Source: Rhodoferax sp. OV413
GTDB taxonomy: Bacteria; Pseudomonadota; Gammaproteobacteria; Burkholderiales; Burkholderiaceae_C
Direction: 5' to 3'
Length of the DNA: 64,000 bases
Assembly: GCA_945861785.1 (NCBI GenBank)
Contig: CAMAWD010000024.1
Location: 1 to 64,000, forward strand
The notes under the pieces were generated by a model. It made no database searches and was not told where the DNA came from. It was given only the letters and a program-made list of their open reading frames with translations. Within the stretch, counting starts at the first letter, position 1. Each line of letters starts with the position of its first letter. A program made the translations under genes and the position numbers. Shown one piece after another: positions 17,035-24,703 of the stretch.

Positions 17035-17543
17035 ACAGCGCCACCATGGCGGCTTCACACAAGATCTGGCATCTGGGCGATGACGTCGACACCGACGCAC
17101 TGGCCCCGGGGCACAGCATGCAGCATGGCATCGCGACCATCGCACGGCATTGCCTGGAGAACCTCCTGCCGGCTTTCGCCCGCGAAGTACGCCCGGGCGA
17201 CGTGGTCGTGGCCGGGCGCAACTTTGGCATCGGGTCCTCGCGCGAGCAGGCGGCTGCGGTGCTGGTGCACCTGGGCGTGGCGGCCGTCGTCGCGCCGAGT
17301 TATGGCGGCCTGTTCTTTCGCAACGCGTTCAACCTCGGCCTGTTGCTGCTGACCTGCCCGCAGGCCGAACGGCTGCGCGGCCTGGAGCACCTGCGAATCG
17401 ATGCGCACACGCTGTCGCCCGTCCTGCCATCGGGCGAACTGCTGGCATGCGAACCGGTGCCCGATTTCCTGTTGCAGATGGCGCGTGCCGGCGGACTGCT
17501 GCCGCAACTCAAACTGCGCATCGCCGCCCAGCGCAACCCATAA
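17031..17543 (+). CDS. aconitase/LeuD-family hydratase, small subunit
   Basis: A 170-residue swivel-domain subunit with DDVDTDALAPG at the N-terminus and the catalytic loop GRNFGIGSSREQAA. It pairs with the preceding large subunit to hydrate or dehydrate a (methylated) dicarboxylate. The short length is normal for the LeuD/DmdB type. Its start overlaps the large-subunit stop. Confidence 0.9.
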   Translation: MNSATMAASHKIWHLGDDVDTDALAPGHSMQHGIATIARHCLENLLPAFAREVRPGDVVVAGRNFGIGSSREQAAAVLVHLGVAAVVAPSYGGLFFRNAFNLGLLLLTCPQAERLRGLEHLRIDAHTLSPVLPSGELLACEPVPDFLLQMARAGGLLPQLKLRIAAQRNP

Positions 17544-17559
17544 TGCCGAGAGCCAGACC

Positions 17560-18918
17560 ATGACCCCTTCAGTGATCCACTCAACCACCCTGCCCGAGGG
17601 CACGCCAGAGGTGGCGGTGGCCATCGTCGGCGCCGGCGCCTGCGGCCTCGTGACCGCGTTGTCGCTGCGCAATGCGGGTGTCGACTGTGTCGTGCTCGAG
17701 CGCGACGCACAACCCAGCGGCTCCACCGCCCTGTCCTCGGGCCTGATCCCGGCCTGCGGCACACGCATGCAGCGCGCCCTGGGCATCGCCGACAGCGTGG
17801 AACTTTTTTCACAGGACATCGGGCGCAAGGCGCACGGCACGGCCGCACCCCATCTGGTGAAGGCCTACACAAGTGCCGTGGGCCCCGCCATCGACATGCT
17901 GGCCGACAGGCACGGGCTGAACTTCCACGTGCAAGAGGGTTTCCTGTTTCCGAGCCACAGTGTGCTGCGCATGCATTCGGTGGCGGAGAAAACCGGTGCT
18001 GCCCTGGTCACTTACCTGGAGCGCGCCGCGCATGCGGCCGGCGCCGACATCGTGACCGAGGCCACCGTGCGCACATTGTGGGTCGACGACGCGACACGGC
18101 GTGTGGCGGGCCTATCGTTCGAACGCCCCGACGGTTCGCTCGAACACCTGCGCTGCAACGCCCTGGTGCTGGCCTGCAACGGCTTCGGCGGCAATGCCGC
18201 CATGGTCCGGGAACTGTTGCCGGAGATGCGCGACGCGCCCTTCGCCGGCCACACCGGCAACGATGGCAGCGCCATCGGCTGGGGCCGGGCACTGGACGCA
18301 CGCCTGGCCGACCTGGGCGGTTACCAGGGGCATGGCTCCTGGGCCACACCGCACGGCGTCCTGGTAAGCTGGGCCATCATGATGGAAGGCGCCATCCAGC
18401 TCAACACCCGGGGCGAACGTTTTCATGACGAGACCGGCGGGTATTCCGAGGCTGCGGTCAAGGTGCTGGCGCAGCCAGGTGGCGTGGCCTGGGACATCAT
18501 GGACGCTCCGCTGCTGGCGCTGGCGCGCACCTTCCCCGACTTCTGCGCGGCCGAGGCCGCAGGTGCGGTCAAGATCTGCGCCGATGCCCTGGCGGTGGCC
18601 GTCCTGATAGGCGCCGATCCGGCCACCGTGGCGCAATCCTGCGCCGACGCCCCGAAACGCCCCCTGGTCGCACCTTTCCATGTTGTCAAGGTGACCGGTG
18701 CGCTGTTCCACACGCAGGGCGGGCTGGACATCGACGACCATTGCCGTGTGCTGCACGAAGACGGCACGCCGTTCCCCAACCTGCTGGCCGCCGGCGGCGC
18801 CGCTCGGGGCGTATCGGGCAATGCGGTGTGGGGCTACATGTCGGGCAACGGCTTGTTGAGTGCCGTGGGTGGTGGAGCGATAGCGGCCGCCACGGTGGTG
18901 GAGATGTTGACGGCATGA
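17560..18918 (+). CDS. FAD-dependent oxidoreductase, fumarate reductase/ketosteroid dehydrogenase type
   Basis: A 452-residue flavoprotein. The Rossmann motif AIVGAGACGLVTALSL is near residue 20, with LERDAQPSGSTALSSG following, and a C-terminal FAD-contact block NLLAAGGAARGVSG and GYMSGNGLLSA. It is related to succinate dehydrogenase/fumarate reductase-like flavoproteins and 3-ketosteroid dehydrogenases, i.e. C-C desaturation or reduction. There is no heme or Fe-S domain and no export signal. In the pathway it could introduce or remove the double bond handled by the adjacent hydratase. Confidence 0.85.
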   Translation: MTPSVIHSTTLPEGTPEVAVAIVGAGACGLVTALSLRNAGVDCVVLERDAQPSGSTALSSGLIPACGTRMQRALGIADSVELFSQDIGRKAHGTAAPHLVKAYTSAVGPAIDMLADRHGLNFHVQEGFLFPSHSVLRMHSVAEKTGAALVTYLERAAHAAGADIVTEATVRTLWVDDATRRVAGLSFERPDGSLEHLRCNALVLACNGFGGNAAMVRELLPEMRDAPFAGHTGNDGSAIGWGRALDARLADLGGYQGHGSWATPHGVLVSWAIMMEGAIQLNTRGERFHDETGGYSEAAVKVLAQPGGVAWDIMDAPLLALARTFPDFCAAEAAGAVKICADALAVAVLIGADPATVAQSCADAPKRPLVAPFHVVKVTGALFHTQGGLDIDDHCRVLHEDGTPFPNLLAAGGAARGVSGNAVWGYMSGNGLLSAVGGGAIAAATVVEMLTA

Positions 18919-19790
18919 CAACAACCCTCAAACAACGCCTGGCAACCCCCCGGCCCCTGCTCGCCCCCGGCGTCTACGACGCACTGACGGCGCTGGTGGC
19001 CGAGCAGGCCGGGTTCGAAGCGCTCTACCTCTCCGGCGCATCCATCGCGTACACACGGCTCGGCCGCTCCGACGTGGGGTTGACCACCTACACCGAGGTG
19101 CAGGACACGCTGGCGCGGATCACCGAACGGGTGAGCACCCCGGTGATCGTCGACGCCGACACCGGGTTCGGCAATGCCATCAACCTGCAGCGCACGGTGC
19201 GCGGCATGGAGCGCGCCGGTGCGGCCATGGTGCAACTGGAAGACCAGGGGTTTCCCAAACGCTGCGGGCACCTGGACGGCAAAAGCGTGGTGGGCACGGC
19301 CGAGATGTGCGGCAAGCTGCGCGCGGCGCTGGACGCGCGGCACAGCCCGGACACCCTGATCCTGGCGCGCACCGATGCGCTGGCCATCGAGGGGCTGGAC
19401 GCCGCGCTCGACCGCGCCGAGGCCTACCTGGAGTGCGGCGTGGACGCGCTTTTCATCGAGGCGCTGCGCACACCGGAGCAGATGGACATCGCCTGCCGGC
19501 GTTTCGCGGCCCGCGTTCCGCTGCTGGCAAACATGGTCGAGGGTGGCAAGACGCCGGTGCAAAGCGCCGGGGAACTGGGCCAACGGGGATTTCGCATCGT
19601 GATCTTCCCGGGCGGTACGGCCCGCGCCGTGGCCCACCTGCTGCAACGTTATTACGCCTCGCTGCACACGCACCAGACCACCGCCCCGATGCAGGGGGAG
19701 ATGCTCGATTTCGACCAGCTCAATACGCTGATCGGCACCCCCGAGCTGATGGCCCTGGGGCACAAGTACGAAACGCCCACCGGCGATTGA
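18915..19790 (+). CDS. isocitrate lyase/PEP mutase-family lyase
   Basis: A 291-residue (beta/alpha)8 enzyme of the ICL/PEP mutase superfamily. LAPGVYDALTALVAEQAGFEA, the metal-binding VDADTGFGNA, LEDQGFPKRCGH with Cys117 in the lyase-type KRCGH signature, and LARTDAL are visible. KRCGH marks C-C lyases (methylisocitrate lyase, 2,3-dimethylmalate lyase) rather than phosphonomutases. It overlaps the flavoprotein gene by 4 bp and is last in the operon, so it plausibly performs the final cleavage to pyruvate plus a short acid. Confidence 0.9.
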   Translation: MTTTLKQRLATPRPLLAPGVYDALTALVAEQAGFEALYLSGASIAYTRLGRSDVGLTTYTEVQDTLARITERVSTPVIVDADTGFGNAINLQRTVRGMERAGAAMVQLEDQGFPKRCGHLDGKSVVGTAEMCGKLRAALDARHSPDTLILARTDALAIEGLDAALDRAEAYLECGVDALFIEALRTPEQMDIACRRFAARVPLLANMVEGGKTPVQSAGELGQRGFRIVIFPGGTARAVAHLLQRYYASLHTHQTTAPMQGEMLDFDQLNTLIGTPELMALGHKYETPTGD

Positions 19791-19802
19791 CACCCGGCCG
19801 CG

Positions 19803-20951
19803 CTACACCCGCGCGCGCACGTTGCCCGACACCCAGTAACCCAGCAGCACCAGCCCTGCGGCGCAAACCGTGAAGCTGGTCGCCAGCGAGCCGTGGTCGA
19901 GCGTGGTGCCGATGAACCAGACACCGATCGACTGGGACAGGAACAACACGCACGCGAACAAGGTCACTGCGGCGCCTCGGGCCTCGGGCGCCATCTGCGT
20001 GGCCTGCGTCTGCACGGTGTTGTGCAGCATGTACAAGCCCACACCAGCCAGGAAACATCCGCCAGCCCCCACCGCTGTCCCGCGGCCCCAGGCCAGGGTG
20101 AGCAACGCGACTGCCAGCAGGATGCCCCCGGTCAACGCCAGGCCGCGTTCACCCAACAGCGCCAGCCAGCGCCGCGCCAGCTGGCTGTAGGTCAGGCCAC
20201 CCACGCCCCACAAAATCATGGCTGCGCCGGCCTCGGACAGCGAGTAATGGAAGGAATCGACCAGCCGGCTCGGCACGAATGCCAACGCACCGTAGGCCAG
20301 CAGGCCCTCCAGGGCGGTGACGCCCAGCACCCACCGCACACGGGGCAGATCGAACAGGCGGCGGTTGTTGCGGAAGTAGTCGGCCACCGACACACTGGCG
20401 CCGATGGCTGGGCCGGCCTGGCGGACATGCCGGTACAACACGACCGCCGCCAACAGAAATACGCCCGACAACACCAGAAAGGCAGGCCGCCAGCCGAAGT
20501 TCTGCGCGGCGAACCCGCCAAACCACTGCCCGACCATCATTCCGGACAAGGTGGCACCGGAAAACCGCGCCAGTGTTTCCTGGCGCCGCTCGTAGGCCAC
20601 CTGGTCACCGATCCAGGCGATCGACAAAGGCACGATGCCGGCGGCCGATGCACCCATCAGGGCGCGGCAGACCACCAGCCAGGCCAACGACGATGCCATC
20701 GCGGTCATGGCGCTGAACAGCGCGCAGGCGAAGGTGGCCATCACGATCACGCGCAGCTTGCCGATGCGGTCGCCCAGTGGCCCGTAGAACAGCTGCAACA
20801 CCCCATAGGCGATGGCGAACGCGGACACCACTGCCGAGGCATCCCCGGTACTCACCTGGAACTCGCGCCCCAGCGCGATCAGCATCGGGTCGCAGATGCG
20901 CATCGACGCCGTGCTGCCAAAGGCGGCCAGGGCGATCAGCCACAGGGTCAT
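19803..20951 (-). CDS. MFS transporter
   Basis: A 382-residue membrane protein with about 12 hydrophobic segments and the MFS loop motif FYGPLGDRIGKLRV after segment 2. It resembles drug/aromatic-type antiporters of about 390 residues. It is convergent with the catabolic operon (12 bp gap) and follows the ATPase gene with a 4-bp overlap, so the two are co-transcribed although a carrier plus an ABC ATPase do not form a known single machine. Substrate unknown. Confidence 0.87.
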   Translation of the reverse strand: MTLWLIALAAFGSTASMRICDPMLIALGREFQVSTGDASAVVSAFAIAYGVLQLFYGPLGDRIGKLRVIVMATFACALFSAMTAMASSLAWLVVCRALMGASAAGIVPLSIAWIGDQVAYERRQETLARFSGATLSGMMVGQWFGGFAAQNFGWRPAFLVLSGVFLLAAVVLYRHVRQAGPAIGASVSVADYFRNNRRLFDLPRVRWVLGVTALEGLLAYGALAFVPSRLVDSFHYSLSEAGAAMILWGVGGLTYSQLARRWLALLGERGLALTGGILLAVALLTLAWGRGTAVGAGGCFLAGVGLYMLHNTVQTQATQMAPEARGAAVTLFACVLFLSQSIGVWFIGTTLDHGSLATSFTVCAAGLVLLGYWVSGNVRARV

Positions 20952-21766
20952 GGAAGCGCGCGCAGGCCGAAATCAGTACCGAGCGCCACGGCGGGGTAGT
21001 GAAACCCCACAGGCCCGTCGGGCAAGGCGTTGATGTACTGGTGCACCAGCGGGTCGGTGCTGGCGCGGATCTCGTCCACCGAGCCCTGCTGCGTCACCCG
21101 GCCCTCGGCCAGGATGATGACGTGGTCGGCGATCGACAGTGTCTGCCGGATCTCGTGTGACACCAGGATGCAGGTCAGGCCCATCGAGTCGGTGAGCTGG
21201 CGGATCAGGTTGGCCGTGGTGCGCAGCGAGATCGGGTCGAGGCCGGAGAAGGGTTCATCGACCATGACCAGATCGGGGTCCAGGGCGATGGCCCGTGCCA
21301 GGGCGATGCGCCGCGCCATGCCGCCGGAAACCTCGGAAGGCATCAGGTCACGCGCGCCGCGCAAACCCACGGCATGCAGCTTCATCAGCACAATATGGCG
21401 GATCAAAGCCTCGGGCAGGTCGGAATGCTCGCGCAGCGGAAAAGCCACGTTGTCGAACACACTCAGGTCAGCGAACAGGGCGCCGAACTGGAACATCACG
21501 CCCATGCGCCGGCGAACGGCGTAGAGCTGTTCGCGGTCCATGCCGGTCACATCCTGGCCATCGAACAGCATTTCGCCGGACCGGGCCCGGTGTTCACCAC
21601 CGATCATGCGCAAGGTGGTGGTTTTGCCTCCGCCCATCGGCCCCATCAGGGCCGTGACCTTGCCGCGCGGCACCTGCAGCGACAGGCGGTCCAGCGCCAG
21701 GCCGTCACCATATCCGAAACTCAGGTTGCGAATGTCGACGAGGAAGGGGTTGGAGGGCGTTGCCAT
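20948..21766 (-). CDS. ABC ATPase of the MlaF (phospholipid/MCE) type
   Basis: A 272-residue ATPase with Walker A GPMGGGKTTT, a long GVMFQFGALFADLSVFDNVAFPLREHSDL block typical of MlaF/Ttg2A, signature SGGMARRIALARA and Walker B LVMVDEPFSGLDP. MlaF normally stands with MlaE and MlaD; none of these is adjacent here, which is odd. The next gene downstream is an MFS carrier. ATG 21766 is preferred over 21817 because the added 17 residues are Pro/Ser-rich and family members start near MATPSNPFLVDI. Confidence 0.85.
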   Translation of the reverse strand: MATPSNPFLVDIRNLSFGYGDGLALDRLSLQVPRGKVTALMGPMGGGKTTTLRMIGGEHRARSGEMLFDGQDVTGMDREQLYAVRRRMGVMFQFGALFADLSVFDNVAFPLREHSDLPEALIRHIVLMKLHAVGLRGARDLMPSEVSGGMARRIALARAIALDPDLVMVDEPFSGLDPISLRTTANLIRQLTDSMGLTCILVSHEIRQTLSIADHVIILAEGRVTQQGSVDEIRASTDPLVHQYINALPDGPVGFHYPAVALGTDFGLRALP

Positions 21767-21817
21767 GCAGGTGAAGATGATAGGGGATGGAGATGGGGCT
21801 GGGGCCTTGGTTGGCAA

Positions 21818-21909
21818 GCCGATGGGGCCGACCCGGTGCCGCAGCTCGTGTCCCCCGGCCTTTGGCCTCCTCCTTTACCTCGCCGCGACACCGGATCGGC
21901 CCCATCGGC
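21818..21909. repeat. long hairpin in the gap before the ATPase gene
   Basis: GCCGATGGGGCCGACCCGGTG at 21818-21838 pairs with its reverse complement at 21889-21909 with one mismatch, and the pairing continues inward (GCCGC.GCTCG against CGAGG.GCGGC). A small inner stem GGCCTTTGGCC sits near the tip. The element could end transcription from either side (RatA-like gene ends at 21990; the ATPase gene starts at 21766), but there is no T-run, so an intergenic mobile repeat is equally possible. Confidence 0.6.
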
Positions 21910-21989
21910 AGCAGTGCTGTTTGGTGCACGGCACTCCAACAACGTCGCCAGATCAGGTCGGCGGCGCGTTCGGCGCAGCGGCAGGAAAG

Positions 21990-22433
21990 CTACTCCCCGT
22001 ACACCTGCGTCGCCCGATGGACAAACGCGTCGACCATGCTGATGGCAATGTGGTCGAACGCGGAGCCGATCAGCCGCTCCAGCGACGCATGTGCAAAACC
22101 GTAGGTCAGCGCCAGTTCGACCTTGCAGGCGCGCTGGGAGCCATCACCCAGGGGAATGAAGTGCCACTCGCCGTCGAGTTGGGAGAACGGGCCATCGACC
22201 AGTGTCATGGTGACCTGGCGGGCGTCCTGGTACACGTTGCGCGTGGTGAACTTGTGGTGGATGCCACTGAAGGCCATGCCGATTTCGACCAGGTTGCCGG
22301 TGTCGTCGGTGCTGACGACGCGGGCGCCGTCGCACCACGGCAGAAATTCGGGGTAGTGGTCGACCTCGGTCACCAGCCGGTACATCTCCTGCGGGCTGTA
22401 CCAGAGCAGCGCGGAGCGGCGCACCGTTTTCAT
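21990..22433 (-). CDS. START/COQ10-type SRPBCC protein (RatA family)
   Basis: A 147-residue SRPBCC-fold protein with the COQ10/RatA hallmark SALLWYSPQEMYRLVTEVDHYPEFLPWC and VDAFVHRATQVYG at the end. Eukaryotic COQ10 binds and delivers ubiquinone; the bacterial homologue is often called RatA. The usual neighbour, smpB, is absent; instead it lies 7 bp downstream of the rquA-like gene. That makes a role in handling ubiquinone or rhodoquinone attractive. It ends 80 bp before the hairpin at 21818-21909. Confidence 0.85.
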   Translation of the reverse strand: MKTVRRSALLWYSPQEMYRLVTEVDHYPEFLPWCDGARVVSTDDTGNLVEIGMAFSGIHHKFTTRNVYQDARQVTMTLVDGPFSQLDGEWHFIPLGDGSQRACKVELALTYGFAHASLERLIGSAFDHIAISMVDAFVHRATQVYGE

Positions 22434-22440
22434 GGACGGC

Positions 22441-23187
22441 TCAGCGGGTGATGACCACTTTTTGGTACAGACCGCCAAAATAGGTCCGCTTGTCCACTTT
22501 GGCGGGCACCACACCAGCCGGCAACCAGTGCACGATCTCGTCGCGCCAGATGTCCATTGCAAACGGCTCCAGCGTGCTGAGGATGGGCACCATCAGGTAA
22601 CGAAAGGGGTTCGTGGCCACCGGGCGGTGGTAGTCGACAAAAATCAGCTTGCCACCCGGCCTGATTACGCGCAGCGCTTCTGCGATGGTCTTGCGGCGCA
22701 CCGCGTCGGGTTGCTCGTGCAGCAGGAAGAACACCACAACCGCATCCTTGCTGGCGTCGGCGAACCGCAGCGCCGAGGAGTCTTGCCGCAGCACCGCAAC
22801 CTGCTGGCGGTTCTTGAGCTTGGACTGCAGGTTCTGGATCTGGATCGGCGCCACATCGATCACGTCCAGATGCGCGCCGGCACCCAGCCGCTTGACCAGA
22901 TGCTCGGTGAAATCCCCGTAGACACAGGCCACCTGCAGCACATCACCTTCGATGACGTCGCCCATCTCCTGCAGCGCGGCATCGCGCAGCCTGGCAAAGT
23001 TGCCCCACAGGATCAGGTTCACCAGCCACTGGCGCTCGAAGATGCGCACCGCGTTCGGGTGCAGGTAGGCCCACCAGTAGGTGGCCTCGAGGTATTTGGG
23101 AATGGCAACCGGCGCAAACGCCGGGTTGGCAGTGGCTGCCAGAGCGGATTCAGGCGGGACGCGGGGTTCGGGTTTTGGTGGGCTCAC
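22441..23187 (-). CDS. rquA: rhodoquinone biosynthesis methyltransferase-like protein RquA
   Basis: A 248-residue class I SAM-methyltransferase-fold protein. The block IPKYLEATYWWAYLHPNAVRIFERQWLV followed by ILWGNFARLRDAAL is characteristic of RquA, and the SAM site is altered to LQVACVYGDFTEHL instead of a GxGxG loop. RquA converts ubiquinone to rhodoquinone, the low-potential quinone that donates electrons to fumarate reductase. The gene is directly followed by a COQ10-like gene and preceded by frdDCBA, an arrangement that fits the role very well. Residue quotes are from this sequence; the functional statement is from the family. Confidence 0.85.
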   Translation of the reverse strand: MSPPKPEPRVPPESALAATANPAFAPVAIPKYLEATYWWAYLHPNAVRIFERQWLVNLILWGNFARLRDAALQEMGDVIEGDVLQVACVYGDFTEHLVKRLGAGAHLDVIDVAPIQIQNLQSKLKNRQQVAVLRQDSSALRFADASKDAVVVFFLLHEQPDAVRRKTIAEALRVIRPGGKLIFVDYHRPVATNPFRYLMVPILSTLEPFAMDIWRDEIVHWLPAGVVPAKVDKRTYFGGLYQKVVITR

Positions 23188-23220
23188 GTACTACCTTGTG
23201 ACGACGCTGTCAAACCGGGT

Positions 23221-23562
23221 TCAGATGCGAAAAAGGGCCAGCGCGGTCAGGGCCGTCCCCAGCGCCGCCACGCCATAGACGACCACGGCAACCATCGTAT
23301 CCTGCCGCAGCCCGAAGTCGTGCACGGTGACGCGCAGACGGTGCGCCGCGTGCCATAAAAACAGCGCGATGACGCCAAACAGAGAAAACTTGCCCAGCCA
23401 GTGACCGGCAAACTGGTGCAGGTTGTCATACCGCAGGATGCCCGGCATGTGCCCCATCGCCACCAGCAGGAACAGCAGCACCAGCACCGGTGCCAGGAAC
23501 GCGGCCAGCGTGCCACCTGCGGCAAACAGGCTCCAGACGATCGGCTTGTTGGATTTGGCCAT
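23221..23562 (-). CDS. frdD: fumarate reductase subunit D (membrane anchor)
   Basis: A 113-residue membrane protein with three hydrophobic segments (about 8-32, 55-75 and 88-110). IVWSLFAAGGTLAAFLAPVLVL and WHAAHRLRVTVHDFGL match the E. coli-type FrdD anchor, which carries no heme. It is separated from frdC by 2 bp. With FrdC it forms the quinol site and anchors FrdAB at the cytoplasmic face. Confidence 0.85.
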   Translation of the reverse strand: MAKSNKPIVWSLFAAGGTLAAFLAPVLVLLFLLVAMGHMPGILRYDNLHQFAGHWLGKFSLFGVIALFLWHAAHRLRVTVHDFGLRQDTMVAVVVYGVAALGTALTALALFRI

Positions 23563-23564
23563 GG

Positions 23565-23957
23565 CTAGAACACCCCCGCAAACACCAGCACCAGAACACT
23601 GGCCACCACCCACACCGCATAGTGGGCCAAGACGATGTATTTGCCAGCCAGGAATTCCTCGCCGATCTGCACCGGCAAGGCCTTGGGGGTGACATTGAAC
23701 CAGCTGGTGGCGTTGTGCACCGCGAAGACCAGCACCACCAGCAGGCCCAGAATGCTCCAGGGGCCGGCGATGGCCACCAGGAAAGCCTCGTAGGCCGCCT
23801 GCCCCTGCGACAGCCGCTCCAGCGCGCAGACCATCAACAAGGCGAACGCACCGATGAAGATACACGTCACCTCGCGCGACATGTAGCGCAGGTAACGCGG
23901 GTGCTTGAAATACCAGCCGATTCTGGACACCGGGCGGACAAAGGGTTTGCGACTCAT
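23565..23957 (-). CDS. frdC: fumarate reductase subunit C (membrane anchor)
   Basis: A 130-residue protein with three membrane segments and the FrdC N-terminus (RIGWYFKHPRYLRYMSREVTC), followed by ERLSQGQAAYEAFL and HNATSWFNVTPKALPVQIG. It is the heme-less E. coli-type anchor, unlike the single di-heme FrdC of epsilonproteobacteria. The start overlaps the frdB stop by 4 bp. Confidence 0.88.
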   Translation of the reverse strand: MSRKPFVRPVSRIGWYFKHPRYLRYMSREVTCIFIGAFALLMVCALERLSQGQAAYEAFLVAIAGPWSILGLLVVLVFAVHNATSWFNVTPKALPVQIGEEFLAGKYIVLAHYAVWVVASVLVLVFAGVF

Positions 23958-24703
23958 CGGGGCCCTCCACCAGGCAACAGGTGTTCCTTGAACCAGTCGA
24001 TGGTGCTCGCCACCTTGACCTGCTGCAAGGCACCGGCAGGGTCCACCGCCTTGGGGCAGACCTCGGAGCAGGCGCCTACAAACGAGCACTCCCACACACC
24101 TGCGTTGGTGGCAATCACCTGCTGGCGCTCTTCGCGACCACCATCGCGCGAATCCAGGTTGTAGCGGTGCGCCAGCGTGATCGCCGCCGGCCCGATGAAC
24201 TGTGGCTGCAGCGCGTATTCGGGGCAGGCGGCGTAACACAGCATGCAGTTGATGCACATCGAGAACTGCCGGTACTTCATCAGCTGCGCCGGTGTCTGCA
24301 GGTACTCGCCCTGCTCCACCTGCTTGGGCTCCTTGGGGATCAGGTAGGGCTTGACGCGCTTGAGTTTGTCGATGAAATCGTCGGCCACGGTGACCAGATC
24401 GCGCTCGATCGGGAAATTGGCCAGCGGCTCGACCCGGATGACGCCCTCGTAACTTCTCAGGAAGGCATGGCACGACAGCTTGGGTTCGCCGTTGACCATC
24501 ATGCCGCAACTGCCACACACCGCCATGTGGCAGGACCAGCGGTACGACAAGGTGGGGTCGATGCTCTCCTTGATGGCATTGAGCGCATCGAGCACCACCC
24601 ACTCCTCCTGGCACAGCACCTCGTAGTGCTGGAAATGCGGCTCGGCATCCACCTCGGGGTTGTAACGCAGCACTTCGAGCTGCACCAGACGTTCCTTCAT
24701 CAT
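23954..24703 (-). CDS. frdB: fumarate reductase iron-sulfur subunit
   Basis: A 249-residue subunit with all three clusters: [2Fe-2S] ligands Cys58, Cys63, Cys66 and Cys78; a first ferredoxin-like set CxxCxxCxxxC at 150-160; and a second set CSFVGACSEVCP at 206-216. These carry electrons from quinol at FrdCD to the flavin of FrdA. It overlaps frdA by 4 bp and frdC by 4 bp, so the four genes form a strict operon in the order A-B-C-D. Confidence 0.93.
   Translation of the reverse strand: MMKERLVQLEVLRYNPEVDAEPHFQHYEVLCQEEWVVLDALNAIKESIDPTLSYRWSCHMAVCGSCGMMVNGEPKLSCHAFLRSYEGVIRVEPLANFPIERDLVTVADDFIDKLKRVKPYLIPKEPKQVEQGEYLQTPAQLMKYRQFSMCINCMLCYAACPEYALQPQFIGPAAITLAHRYNLDSRDGGREERQQVIATNAGVWECSFVGACSEVCPKAVDPAGALQQVKVASTIDWFKEHLLPGGGPR

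Noticed and set aside
16254-17543. A 429-codon frame suggesting an extended small hydratase subunit
   Set aside because: The extension is an off-frame reading of the large subunit; ATG 17031 gives the usual 170-residue swivel domain.
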